NCBI GenBank assembly: GCA_933228675.1
Contig: OW121743.1
Coordinates: 87,452,768-87,516,767, forward strand
Reading direction: 5' to 3'
DNA: 64,000 nucleotides
DNA from: Stomorhina lunata
Taxonomy: Eukaryota > Arthropoda > Insecta > Diptera > Rhiniidae
Positions within the stretch are counted from its first letter, which is position 1; each line of letters opens with the position of its first letter. The translations under genes and the position numbers were made by a program. Shown in pieces: positions 23,818-36,692 of the stretch. A model generated the notes under the pieces. It made no database searches and was not told where the DNA came from. It worked only from the letters and a program-made list of their open reading frames with translations.

Positions 23818-25135
23818 CAATGGAAAAATTTTCTTAAAAAGTTGTCGATGGGAAGAGTTTTCTAAAGAAAAGTAGTCGGTGGGAAGAGTTTTCTATAGAA
23901 AAGTTGTGGGTGAAGAGTTTTCTATAGAAAAGTTGTGGGTGAAGAGTTTTCTATAGAAAAGTTTTCGGTGGGAAGAGTTTTTTTTATAGAAAAGTTGTCG
24001 GTGGGAAGAGTTTTCTATAGAAAAGTTGTCGGTGGGAAGAGTTTTCTATAGAAAAGTTGTCGGTGGGTAGAGTTTTCTATAGAAAAGTTGTCGGTGGGAA
24101 GAGTTTTCTCTAGAAAAGTTGTCGGTGGGAAGAGTTTTCTATAGAAAAGTTGTCGGTGGGAAGAGTTTTCTATAGAAAAGTTGTCGGTGGGAAGAGTTTT
24201 CTATAGAAAAGTTGTCGGTGGGAAGAGTTTTCTATAGAAAAGTTGTCGGTGGGAAGAGTTTTCTATAGAAAAGTTGTCGGTGGGAAGAGTTTTCTATAGA
24301 AAAGTTATCGGTGGGAAGAGTTTTCTATAGAAAAGTTGTCGGTGGGAAGAGATTTCTGTAGAAAAGTTGTCGGTGGGAAGAGTTTTCTATAGAAAAGTTG
24401 TCGGTGGGAAGAGTTTTCTATAGAAAAGTTGTCGGTGGGAAGAGTTTTCTATAGAAAAGTTGTCGGTGGGAAGAGTTTTCTATAGAAAAGTTGTCGGTGG
24501 GAAGAGTTTTCTATAGAAAAGTTGTCGGTGGGAAGAGTTTTCTATAGAAAAGTTGTCGGTGGGAAGAGTTTTCTATAGAAAAGTTGTCGGTGGGAAGAGT
24601 TTTCTATAGAAAAGTTGTCGGTGGGAAGAGTTTTCTATAGAAAAGTTGTCGGTGGGAAGAGTTTTCTATAGAAAAGTTGTCGGTGGGAAGAGTTTTCTAT
24701 AGAAAAGTTGTCGGTGGGAAGAGTTTTCTATAGAAAAGTTGTCGGTGGGAAGAGTTTTCTATAGAAAAGTTGTCGGTGGGAAGAGTTTTCTATAGAAAAG
24801 TTGTCGGTGGGAAGAGTTTTCTATAGAAAAGTTATCGCTGTGATAAGTTTTCTATAGAAAAGTTATCGCTGTGATAAGTTTTCTATAGAAAAGTTATCGC
24901 TGTGATAGGTTTTCTATAGAAAAATTTTCGCTGTGATAAGTTTTTTTATAGAAAAGTTTTCGCTGTGATGAGTTTTCTATAGAAAAGTTAACGCTGTGAT
25001 AAGTTTTCTATAGAAAAGTTATCACTGTGATAAATTTCCTATAGAAAAGTTATTGCTGTGATAAGTTTTCTATAGAAAAGTTATCGCTTGATAAGTTTTC
25101 CGTAGAAAAATTATCGCTGTGACAAGTTTTCTTAG
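23818..25135. repeat. Array H: 31-base satellite, linker GTTGTCGGTGGGAAGAG
   Basis: About 42 units have core TTTTCTATAGAAAA and linker GTTGTCGGTGGGAAGAG, period 31. Bases 23960-24825 are nearly uniform and are the most GC-rich satellite in the window. From 24826 the linker switches to GTTATCGCTGTGATAAG, which is intermediate to the F and G linker GTTGTCACTGTGATAAG. Thus H looks like a locally amplified derivative of the F type on the other side of the two netrin exons. Confidence 0.95.
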
Positions 25136-26073
25136 AAAAATTCTTTATTAAACGACTGGTTAGAAAACTTGTAATTGGGATAATTTTTGGTATTGCGATG
25201 GAAAGAATGATACGTTTTCTATAACAAATTCTATTTATGCTCTACAAATACCTAAAATATAAAATTTTATTTTCTATTTTCCCTTATCTATGTAGTTTTT
25301 AAAATGCCCCAACTGTATTAAATTATTAGTAACCTGGGATTCATTAGATTCACTTTACCAAAAACAGAATATTTCTATAAAATTCTTTTTATTTTCTCAA
25401 TTATTATAGAATTAAATGAAAAATTTAAAATAACTTAACATTTTATAACATTATGACTATAATCCCTGGATGGTATGTTCATGCACATGACACTCAATTT
25501 AATAACTTTATAACAAATGAGTTCCAGAAAACAAAGAATTTGAATATAAACAAAAAAATATACATATAATTTACATAGATATTTCTACATTATTCACACT
25601 CTACTGAAAAAATGAAAATACAATTAATTATACCCAAATTAAAGAGATTTTTTGGGGGGATTTTTGTTAAATATATTACTAGACAATTTTAGTAAATTTT
25701 TTAAAAATATAGAAAAAATATCAAATATGTAGAAAAAAGTAATTTATTTGTATTTAGCTTAAAAACCTGGACATTTAATCTTTTTTAGAGTTAAACCCGC
25801 TCTACTTAAAACTAACAATATCCTACTGTTTTTCGAGGTAAAGTTGGGAATAACTATATAAAACTTCTTCTAGTTGAAGCTTAAAATAATATGTATAAAA
25901 AGAAGATTTTTGATGTGTGTCTAAACAAACTGTTGTTAAATGTCTGTCTAGTCAAATATTGTTTTTTGGATTTTTTAGTTTGTTATACAAATTTAAAAAA
26001 GATTTCTGAAATAAATTGTTTTTCATATGGTTCTTTTTACTAGTAGTATTTAAAATACCTATAGAGTGCCAAG
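25136..26073. other. Intronic spacer
   Basis: AT-rich intron with no supported gene or repeat. Confidence 0.55.
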
Positions 26074-27198
26074 CACAGTGGGATGTTTTTCGGTTTTTTA
26101 CTTTTGTTTTTGTGAAAAAGAACATTTTTTTATTTTTTTTAGGGTTTCATTAAAAAAAGTTATGTGGTAAATAGCATAACTTTTTTTAGGGAAAACCTTT
26201 TAAATGATATTTATATCAGATTAAAGGCTCATATCTTAGTTTTATGATGGTTTATGAATTTTCTGCATATTTTTGCATATTTATCCAAAAATCGCTAGTA
26301 AGTAGCATGATCTATTATAAATAATTTGTTAACCACCGAATGAAAACGATAAAAATATGGTGCAGTGCTATTTGCTCGTAAAAACGTATATTAATGACGC
26401 CGGTTTAAATAGTGATGAGTTTGAGTTTTTCAGTTATTTTAGTTTTCGAGATGTATTGTTCCAAAAAAAATCTTTAACAGTTTTTTGCAAAATAACTAAA
26501 AATGAGGGTTTCTGCATAGTTTTTGAGATACTAAGAAATTTATGCAAAAAACACATTTTTTACCATTTCCGAAACATGTTTGTTGACCTGTATTGATTTT
26601 GAGATGTAAAACCGATCTTTACGAATTTTAGTAAAAGGAGTTTAATTTGATCTTAAGTTGGTCTAGAAATCATTAAGTTGGTTTTGGGTGTATCTTATTT
26701 AATTTTTAGTGCCTTAAAATAATGTAAGTTTAAAATCCATGTTGGCTTTATGATGGCTCTACAAGAAACGAATGGCCAAAACTAGCACATTCCATTTTTT
26801 TAATAACACATTTAGGACAGTTTTTGCAAAAGACTGAAATAAATACGAGTCTAGTTATCTGCACTTATTTCTTATGTATTTACATCATCCTAAAACTGCT
26901 GAGTCATCCTTAAACTGCAGACATATCTAAAAAAGTAAGTAATGTTGAGACTACTGACTTCTAAAAATCTTTTATATCGGATCAAAAATGTCACTTCTGG
27001 ACCGTTTTTAATATTCGAAAAACCTGAGGTGCCCTATTTTAATGGCATATAGCTCCCCTCCTAAAAAGTTTACAGACTCCAAATTCTGAATTTTAGCTCG
27101 AATACCTTTCCTTAATAGCCATGTAAAATTTCATCATAAAGGAGCTTATCGTTTAAAAGTTCTGGAATTATTTCATACATTTTTTTCAACCCACTGTG
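26074..27198. mobile_element. Element X1 with CACAGTGGG ends
   Basis: The left end CACAGTGGGATGTTTTT (26074) is mirrored by the complement of the right end, CACAGTGGGTTGAAAAAAAT (right edge 27198). The interior near 27025 (GTGCCCTATTTTAATGGC, then GCTCCCCTCC) resembles 51400-51440 (GTGCCCTAATTTGGGG, then GTCGCCCCTG), before another CACTGTG end at 51575. This suggests a non-autonomous family with short inverted ends. No transposase is present. The open frame at 26357-26596 is accidental. Confidence 0.5.
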
Positions 27199-28379
27199 CG
27201 TTGATTGAGGTTTCTTAAGTTAATCTAAGGGTGATTTTAGGCTTAATATGCACATTTATGCACACGTTTTATATATTGTTGTAAAGCTGAGACTTCAGCC
27301 TTTACTTTGAGATACATTTTGTTTTTGAATTTGTTATATCAAAAAAGCTATATGGAACATAAAAGTTATTTTGCAAGAAATTATCAAGCAGGTATTAAAA
27401 AATTTGCATTTTTCTTAATAACAAACATAGTTATTCATTCTGCTCCACTGTGCCTTTATAGAGTTTTTCATCTTCACCTGCTTCTACTCTAATTTTGGTT
27501 CAAATATAATTGAAATTTTTGTCTATTTAATAGTTTGTCTACCCTCATCTTACCGACCAGTTTAAATATCATTTTGCCTGTCTGTCTGTCTGACAGACTG
27601 GTCTAATGAATAGTTACAAATTATTTAAAATGTCTCTGATATGTTTTGTTTTTATCTAAAAAAAGAAAACAAAACTTTGTATGTCAACTACATATGGGGT
27701 CGTGTTGTAAATCCCAAAAAAAAAAAATTAAAAGAGTCTCTATAAGGGGTCATATACATACATCTCGGTACATTTGGACTAAAAAAACCTACATTTACGT
27801 ATGTTGGATATATGAGCTTTTTATTTGAAAAAGCTACTTGTATTTTCCTGCTATAGGTATTTTAGATTTGAAAATAATTTGTCTTTATTTTTGCTGTACG
27901 CTTTGCTACAACCTTTAGTAAAACCATACATTTTATGGCAAATCACGCTTTTCTCTCAGACTCTAAAAGAATAGTTGTTATGGCTATTTGTTCATTTGTT
28001 CATGTGTCCGAAAGACAGTTGCTGCTGCTGGCTTAACTTTTCGTTGGGGCATGGTAATTTAAGCTTTTTAAGTGAGTGTAAAACTTTAAAGCATCACCAG
28101 CTTAAGACACTTCAAGCCCACACTTATGTTGTTTTATTTAGTCAAATTTACTCTATTCATTCAGTTTTTTTTTTCTTCTTAGATTCAAATGACATCCTTC
28201 TTACTTTTTCCATATAATATTTTTTGAATTTAGAAAAAAGCTTAAATTTTGTGGCCATTTGTTTGTTGTATCTTTATGAATATTTTTTGAATGATTTACG
28301 ATGTAGATTTTTTGTGGCAGGAAAATTTTATTTAGTAAATACTAGAATATATCGTTTATTAACTTGAAAAACGACATAA
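27199..28379. other. Intronic region with one octamer-type repeat
   Basis: Bases 27245-27370 match the later octamer repeats (TATGCACATTTATGCACACG, then AAAGCTGAGACTTCAGCC). A short TGTC run lies at 27575-27592. The remainder is AT-rich. Open frames at 27307, 27646 and 27975 lack any protein-like signal. Confidence 0.55.
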
Positions 28380-28393
28380 GTCAAAAGAATATA

Positions 28394-28696
28394 TATATAT
28401 AATTCCCCGACAACATTCCAATTGGAACAAGGGGTACTTCTCTCAGACAATGACCTGCATCCGATTCTATTTTATGACTCATTGAAAGGGACCTACGTTT
28501 TAACGCCGGCTCCGAACGGCAAATGCATTAGTTAGAGAAGTTTTACATAGCCTAATACTCAATAACCAGTGGCTAGCTGAGTTATGAGGTGAACCGCCGC
28601 TTTTTTGAAAATTTATTTTTTCAAGTGAGTCTGGCCAGGGATCGAACTTGGGCCTCTGGTATGCTAGGCGGATGACTAACCTGCTATACCACGGCG
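28394..28696 (-). mobile_element. tRNA-derived SINE with 14-base target duplication
   Basis: On the minus strand it begins GACCGCCGTGGTATAGCAGG (A-box-like region at 28691-28680) and has GTTCGATCCC (B box, 28647-28638). A body containing GCCGTTCGGAGCCGGCG and GTAGGTCCC follows, and it ends in a TATATATA tail. It is flanked by the direct repeat GTCAAAAGAATATA at 28380-28393 and 28697-28710, a clear target-site duplication. The tRNA-like head, pol III boxes and duplication together identify a SINE; similar bodies occur in other fly SINEs (from memory, unverified). The duplication is perfect, so insertion was fairly recent. Confidence 0.88.
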
Positions 28697-28710
28697 GTCA
28701 AAAGAATATA

Positions 28711-30150
28711 CGGTTAGAAAAACGATAACAAATCATGAAATGACAGAAGTTTGTAACTGCGAATTTACTTTATTCTAGTTTTAATGAATAAAAAGCAAAT
28801 ATATGCACATGCTTTATATCTTGTTTGATAGCTTAGACTCGAGTCTTTAATTTGAGATAAATTTTGTTTTACAACTTTTTATTATAAAAAAGTTATATAA
28901 AAAACAAACTCAAAATAAATATTTTACAAATTTAAAAATATCAAAGTTAAAACCATTTAGTATATATAACAGTACCTTGAAAACCGAAATTTCTTAAAGG
29001 AAATTTCATTTAATAACAGATCAATCTAGTTTTATGAGCATGTTACTTAATAATTAATAATAAGCTAAATATGCAAATATATGCACATGATTAATATCTT
29101 GTTTAAAAGCTAAGACTTGAGCCTTTTATTTGAGATAAATATGTTTTACAACTATTCATTACAAAAGTGCTATATTCTAAATAAAAGCAAAAAAAAATGT
29201 TTATAATATTACTAATTTAAAAATATTCAAGCTTAAACAATTTAATGCTTTCCTATATAACTGTACCTTTGAAACCGAAATTTCTTAAAGGAAATTTCAT
29301 TTGATAACAGATCATTCAAGTTTTAAGATCATGTTACTTAATATTTAATAATAAGCAAATATATGCACGTGACTTATATCTTGTTTAAAAGCTTAGACTT
29401 GAGCCTTTAATTTGAGATAAATTTTGTTTTACAACTATTCATTTCTTAAGTAGTATAGCCTAAACTAAACTAAACAAAAAAAAAAAAAAAAAAAAAAATA
29501 CAAATTTTTTAATTTAAAAATATTGAAACTCAAACCGTTTAATGCTTTTCTAAATAACTGTACCTTTGAAACCGAAATTTCTTAAAGAAAATTTAATTTG
29601 ATAACAGATCATTCTAGTTTTACGAGCATGTTACTTAATAATTAATAATAAGCTAAATATGCAAATATATGCACATGATTTATATCTTGTTTAAAAGCTA
29701 AGACTTGAGTCCTTAATTTATTAGAAATTTTGTTTTACAACTATTCATTACAAAAGTAATATATTCTAAACTAAACAAAATTAAATTTTACAAATTTATG
29801 AGCTATTAGCAGACTAGGGTGTTAAAAACACTTTTGGGCAATTTACTAATTTTGAGAGCACGTTACTGATTATTAGTATTTAGCCAAATATGCAAATATA
29901 TGCACATGATTTATATCTTTTTTAAAATCTAAGACTAAAGCCTTTAATTTGAGATACATTTTGATTTACAACTTTTTATTACATCATAACAAACAAGTTT
30001 TATCCTAAACAAAATTTTTACAATTTTACTAATTTAAAAATATTGAAGCTTTAGTGCTTTACTACACTTTCTACACCTTTAAATCCAAAATTTCTTTAAC
30101 GAAATTTCATTTGATAACAGATCAGAAGTAGTAGGTGTATTTTGAGTTAT
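28711..30150. repeat. Octamer repeat cluster 1 (period about 230-300 bases)
   Basis: Five diverged copies start near 28795, 29069, 29352, 29656 and 29886. Each has (ATGC)AAATATATGCAC, then (T/A)TATATCTTGTTTAAAAGCT, AGACTTGAGCCTTTAATTTG, and TTTTGTTTTACAACT. A second conserved block, CTTAAAGGAAATTTCATTTG with ATAACAGATCA, follows in each. A 24-base poly-A run lies in copy three (29468-29495). No coding potential. Confidence 0.85.
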
Positions 30151-30729
30151 AACACTATCCATGTAAATTAACGATACGTACAATATGCTGTGTCACTATT
30201 TCCTTCCAAAAAATAATATTTATTATCAAATTTTGTCTACTAGACAACAATTGTGTGTGTGTTAAAACGAAGAAGAAGGAGGAGTTGGGTTTGAGCTACT
30301 CAATTTCCTTGTTTTCCGTCTGCTTGCAAAACTCTAGCAATGACCGGAAAATTATGATTTTTTATTAAACAAAATCTTTTTTTTGTTTGGACTATGTCTA
30401 TTAATAATATAAGATGTTTGTCTGGTTTCCAATACTTTGTTCTTTTATCTGATTTGAATAAAGAGTAAATTTTATTAGTTATTTTTAGGAAGATGATAAT
30501 GATGAGATGACACTGCTAAAGTTTTGGTTTATTCTAAAGATATTCAATACTAGTGATGTAGAAAATTGGCTAAAGTCTTGTAATATACCGATTTTGAAGA
30601 TTTATGAAGAGATACAATTTGTAAAATGATTAATTGTTCGAATATCAAGATTTATAGACTTAGAAAATGAACTTAATATCTTGGTCAAGGAGTTGGAATT
30701 ATTGAAAATATAATAAATGTTAAAAACAG
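30151..30729. other. Intronic spacer
   Basis: AT-rich intron with no gene seen. GAAGAAGAAGGAGGAG purine run near 30270. Confidence 0.55.
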
Positions 30730-32300
30730 GTAAAAATTGAAATTTTTCGAAAACTGACTATTTATAAGAAATTTTTCGAAAATTGACTATTTATAGGAAA
30801 TTTTTTGAAAATTGACTATTTATAGGAAATTTTTCAAAAATTGACTATTTATAAGAAGTTTTTCGAAAATTGACTATTTATAGGAAATTTTTCGAAAATT
30901 GACTATTTATAGGAAATTTTTCGAAAATTGACTATTTATAGGAAATTTTTCGAAAATTGACTATTTATAGGAAATTTTTCGAAAATTGACTATTTATAGG
31001 AAATTTTTCGAAAATTGACTTTTTATAGGAAATTTTTCGAAAATTGACTTTTTATAGAAAATTTTTCGAAAATTGACTTTTTATAGGAAATTTTTCGAAA
31101 ATTGACTTTTTATAGGAAATTTTTCGAAAATTGACTTTTTATAGGAAATTTTTCGAAAATTGACTTTTTATAGGAAATTTTTCGAAAATTGACTATTTAT
31201 AGGAAATTTTTCGAAAATTGACTATTTATAGGAAATTTTTCGAAAATTAACTATTAATAGGAAATTTTTCGAAAATTGACTATTAATAGGAAATTTTTCG
31301 AAAATTGACTATTTATAGGAAATTTTTCGAAAATTGACTATTTATAGGAAATTTTTCGAAAATTGACTTTAGGAAATTTTTCGAAAATTGATTATAGGAA
31401 ATTTTTCGAAAATTGATTATAGGAAATTTTTCGAAAATTGGCTATAGGAAATTTTTCGAAAATTGACTATAGGAAATTTTTCGAAAATTGACTATTTATA
31501 GGAAATTTTTCGAAAATTGACTTTTTATAGAAAATTTTTCGAAAATTGACTTTTTATAGGAAATTTTTCGAAAATTGACTTTTTATAGGAAATTTTTCGA
31601 AAATTGACTTTTTATAGGAAATTTTTCGAAAATTGACTTTTTATAGGAAATTTTTCGAAAATTGTCTTTTTATAGGAAATTTTTCGAAAATTTACTTTTT
31701 ATAGGAAATTTTTCGAAAATTGACTTTTTATAAGAAATTTTTCGAAAATTGATTATTTATAGGAAATTTTTCGAAAATTGATTATTTATAGGAAATTTTT
31801 CGAAAATTGACTATTTATAGGAAATTTTTCGAAAATTTACTATAGGAAATTTTTCGAAAATTCACTATAGGAAATTTTTCGAAAATTCACTATAGGAAAT
31901 TTTTCGAAAATTGACTATAGGAAATTTTTCGAAAATTGACTATTTATAGGAAATTTTTTGAAAATTGACTATTTATAGGAAATTTTTCGTATGACTATTT
32001 AAAGGAAATTTTTCGATAATTGACTATTTATAGGAAATTTTTCGAAAATTCTCTATTTAAAGGAAATTTTTCGAAAATTCACTATTTATAGGTAATTTTT
32101 CGAAAATTGACTATTTATAGGAAATTTTTCGAAAATTGACTATTTATAGGAAATTTTTCGAAAATTGACTATTTATAGGAAATTTTTCGAAAATTGACTA
32201 TTTATAGGAAATTTCTCGAAAATTGACTATCTATAGGAAATTTTTTCAAAAAATTTACTTTTGAGGAATATTTTTAAAAATTGACTATTTGTTGGAAATT
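30730..32300. repeat. Array I: 29-base satellite, different core
   Basis: About 55 units read CTATTTATAGG, AAATTTTTCG, AAAATTGA, period 29. Sub-blocks share CTTTTTATAGG (31015-31180, 31515-31735), and blocks with a 4-base deletion (CTATAGG, period 25) occur at 31365-31490 and 31835-31925. It keeps the TATAG word but lacks the TTTTCTATAGAAAA palindrome. It sits between the two clusters of octamer repeats. Confidence 0.95.
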
Positions 32301-34420
32301 TTTTTGATTTTACTATTAATACTAAATTATATTTAAGCCTCTATTTAAATAACTGCACTTTACACGTATTTCTTCGCTAATCCTCTGCTTGTGGCTAGTG
32401 GTCTTTGTCGGTCCACTGGGGGTTAATTAATTACACCACTGACATTGACTTTTTAATCACAAATCCCCACTAATTGATTTGAAATTGAGTTTGCATTAAT
32501 TTCAGTGGAATAATTTAGATTTATATGAGAGGCTGTCATTTAAAGGAATGAAATCATTGAAAATAAAGAGATATTTTAATAAGTTTTTGTCGAAATTTAT
32601 GTCGGGCCCAATTAAAATTTTTAGCTAAGAACTTTAACTTTTTTATTAAACTTTGCTATATGCTAGAGTTTGTTGATCTTTTATTGATTTTAGACCTAAT
32701 ATGCAAATATATGCATTTGAATTATATACTACAGGAAAACTGAGACCTCGTTCCTTAATTTGAAATATGTTTTAAAAGGATTCGTGTAGAAAAATTTCAT
32801 TATTTTGAAGTTTTTTATTAAACATCGGCCAAGAATTTTTAAATGCAAATATATGCAGACGATTAAAATGCTATTAGAAAGCTAAGACTTTATACATGAT
32901 TTGAGACTAAATATGCAAATATTTGCATATAAATTATATACGGATAGAAAGCTGAGATTTCGTCCTTTCATTCTAAATAAATTTTTTTTTATCATGTAGG
33001 CATCAATTAAACAAAAAGTAAACTAAACTTGCAATTAATTAATTTTTTTACATTGGAATTATTTTGTCGATTATTTAATATTTTAGGTTAATAACTTTAT
33101 CACTCCAATTAAAACACTCCATATGCAAATTTATGCAGATTATTTATATATTATAAGAAAGGTTAACCTTTGGCTTACTTTTTAAATAAAATTTATTTAA
33201 TGAGCTTTTATCGGGAATAGACTTGTAAATTTTGCATTCTTGTACAAAATGAGCAAAAATATTTAAAATGTGAAATATAAGAATTAATTTGTGGCATAAT
33301 ATGCAAATATATGCAGATAATTTATATACTCTTGGAAAGCTAAGACAAAAAACCATTAATTTACGATAAACATGGTTTTGTAGGTTTGTATTCAAAAAAG
33401 ATTTCTATATTAGAATTGTCTCACCTGTTTGAGAAATTTTAATGAGACTTTCAACCTTCAAGAAAAATTCTAAATTCTGAAAATGTTATTATATTAAGTA
33501 GAACAGTTAGAAACTTTATCTGATCGGAGCAGGGGAAGTTTTACTCATCACACAAATATAATAATTATTGCTGTCTTTCTTCATATCAAGGTGAGGCTTT
33601 TAAACTTTCTGCAACTGACTTTTTAGTCAATGGTATTAGTTTGAACAAAATGTGGTAGGACCGATATAGAAGGAACTTTCTCCCCCATACAACTTAAATA
33701 CTTATTCGTATTTATCTTAAAAAGTTTCAAGAGTAAAGTCTTCATACTTTGCACAAAAGTATTTTTTATTAATAAGGGTAGGTTGATCAAAAATCAGCAG
33801 AATCGGGGCAAGGGGAGTTCCGCCCTTATAAACATTTTTTTTTAAAGATTTTAAGTTAGTGTCACTAAGCTATGTATACCGATATTTTTATCATTCATAT
33901 CAAGTTTTGTTAAAAAAAAAAAACAAATGGTATTAGAGCAGATAGATTTTCTTCTCCTATACTAAGAAAAAATTCAGTTTTGAGTAACATCTTAGATAAC
34001 TTTGGTCAAGATAATAGGATAGATAGGAGTTCGGGATACTTTGTCCCAAATGCGAAAAAAATATGCTACCTTTTGAACATTAAAGAATGGAATATTTAAA
34101 GCTTTTTTTAGCCGAATCGGCCTGAAGTGTATTAGGTTTTTTTTATGTACAAAACTGAATTTTTAGAAAAACCGAACTATGCCGGGTCTTAACATCTAGT
34201 GTAAGCTGAGCCTTAGCCTGATATTTGAGATAACTTTTTAAAAAACCGCAAACTTCACTTTCGATATATTACTGATTTTTGGTTAAATATGCAAATATAT
34301 GCAGATAATTTATATACTGTTGCAAAGCAAAGATATTAACCATTAACTTATGATTCATTTAGTTTTATAATCACCTAAGACAAAATTTTCTATACAAGAA
34401 AAACTTGCAATTATAATAAT
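32301..34420. repeat. Octamer repeat cluster 2 with intervening intron
   Basis: Further diverged copies carry ATGCAAAT at 32701, 32843, 32913, 33123, 33301 and 34289. Most are followed by ATATATGCAGAT, an (A/T)TTTATATACT word and AAAGCT(A/G)AGA. Between copies are AT-rich unique stretches (33400-34280). There is no gene; the open frame at 33144-33395 lies across a repeat. Confidence 0.75.
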
Positions 34421-36054
34421 TTTCAAATTTGTTCATTCCTTTCAAACTCTGCCCCCATAATCCCCATTTAAACACTTAAAATTCAGTGTCAAAATTAAAC
34501 ACAGTTTTTATTGTTTCACCAAAAACATAGTAGCCAGATCCTGTTACTGGACATTATGTTGACTTCTTCTATATTTCCCAACTTTTTGTGTGACCAATAT
34601 CCACATACAAGACTAGTCCTCATACAATAAAAGACCAAACAAAAAAGCCCGTCAATGAGAATATTTGGGCAAAAACTAATTTAAATATATATGTTATTAT
34701 ATTGTAGAATGGACTTAATGTAGATTGTGACTACAAATATAGCCACAGTCGACTATACGATTAAAGCCAGCCAAATAATAAACCAACTTTTTCCATGTTT
34801 TATTATCAAACTTAATTCAAAGTACAATTTTAATACACAAATTATAACAAAACCACATGGAAAATGTCAAATAGGAAAAATAAAACAAATGAAAATTTTT
34901 CGGTACAATATTTTCTATATATATAAAGCAGTTAAGTGCGGATGAGCAGTGGAAGTTCATGAATACAAATGGCCAAAAAAGAAGAAGAACAAAAACGGAG
35001 CAGAAGTCCATTTATGTGGGTAGTAAATGAAAGCAAATTAACAAATGTTTTGCATATTTAATGAAATGACTACAAATGACCGAAAAAGCTAAAAATAAAA
35101 ACAAATATCTACATTATGGCGTTATCCCATAAAGGACATGGACACATGTTGCTTATAAGCAAAAATCCCATAAATTCTTTTTTGGGCAAAAAAACTTTAA
35201 ATCAAGTGATTTACGTTTAAGATTTAAAGTTTAGAATTAAATGATTTTATTTATTTATTTTGAAAATAATAAATTTTCTTTTTCTTTTCATTATTTCTTT
35301 GTTTTTTTCTTAATTTTGTTCAAAGAATTATTACTTTAGTTCTAGGACCAGACATTATAAATCTTTAGCTTAAATCCATTAAATCAAGTTTAAGTTTTCA
35401 GTTTATTTCACGTTTTTTCTTCTGTGAGAACAAAAGGAAGAGCAAATCTTTTCTTAACGAAAATTTACATGTTTCTTCTAACATTGAAATTTTAGCATAG
35501 AATTTGTTAGTGTCGTTTTGTTCTATTGCTTTTCTAGCTTAAGTTATGCTGTTCAAATGTTTTTCTTCAAAAAGATTTTACTCTGATGATTTTTGTTTAA
35601 GTTGCTTGGAAAATCTTTTAAATTATGGACAAAGACAAATAAATCTTAAGATTTTGTGAGTTTAAGTCAGTTTCTTTTAACTAGTCTAGTTCAAAAGGTA
35701 TTGTTTGGTTGAGAGCAGGGAAATCTTAGCAAAAAGGTAAAGGACTTAGAGAATAAATAGAAATATAAGAGTAGTGCAACCTGAAGAAGTTGTGGGCCAA
35801 TAAGAAAATTATGATTTTATTCAAAATCTATTTCAAAAGTCCACTTTTTAAAGTAAGATCTATCTATATATTTATCATTCGGAAAGCTCTTCCAGATAAA
35901 AGTCTACTTAAAGCTTTTTGAAATGAATCATTTAATTAAATTAATTCAATTAATCATTTCTAAATTAACATATCATAAAGAAGCTTTTTCTAAATAAACG
36001 ATTACAATTAAGCTTTTTCAGATATTATTAGAAAGCTACCTAAAAGAATTAAAA
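34421..36054. other. Long unique intronic stretch
   Basis: No gene, satellite or transposon is evident. The 12-base palindrome TGCTTATAAGCA occurs at about 35151. Such unique stretches are where conserved regulatory elements of netrin could lie (inference only). Confidence 0.5.
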
Positions 36055-36692
36055 TTTTTGATATAAAATTTTTTCTATAGAAAAATTTTCAATATGAAAA
36101 TTTTTGACATACAATTTTTCCAATAGAAAAACTTTAGATATAAAATTTTTTCAATAGAAAATAAAAAATAAAATTCTTTCTTTAAAAAAATTTTCCACAT
36201 AAAATATTTTTCTATAATAATATTTTTCGTATAAAATTTTTTCTATAGAAAAATTTTGGATATGAAATTTTTTCTATAGAAAAATTTTCAATATAAAAAT
36301 TTTTGACATACAATTTTTTCAATAGAAAAACTCTAGATATACAATTTCTTCAATAGAATAATTTTCGATATAAAATTTTTTGTATAAAAAATTTTCGATA
36401 TAAATTTTTTTCTATAGAAACATTTTCGATATAAAATTTTTTGTATAGAAAAATTTTCAATATAATTTTTTTTTTATGGAAACATTTTCGATAAAAAATT
36501 TTCTCTATTTTCGATATAAAATTTATTGTATAGAAAAATTTCCAATACAAAATTTTTTCTATAGAAAAATTTTCGATATAAATTTTTTTCTACAGAAAAA
36601 TTTTCGATAAACTTTTTTCTATAGAAAAATTTTCAGTAAATTTTTCGATAAAAAATTTTCGATATAATTTTTTTGATAGAAAAATTTTCATT
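36055..36692. repeat. Array J: degenerate 31-base satellite, linker CGATATAAAA
   Basis: About 20 units have core TTTTTTCTATAGAAAAATTTT and linker CGATATAAA, period 31, with many deletions. Variants CAATATG and AGATATA appear at the left. The minus-strand frame at 36350-36550 is a translation of the repeat. Confidence 0.9.

Noticed and set aside
28640..28700. Functional tRNA gene
   Set aside because: A- and B-like boxes are present, but the sequence runs on into a SINE body with a target duplication, and a full cloverleaf is not convincing.
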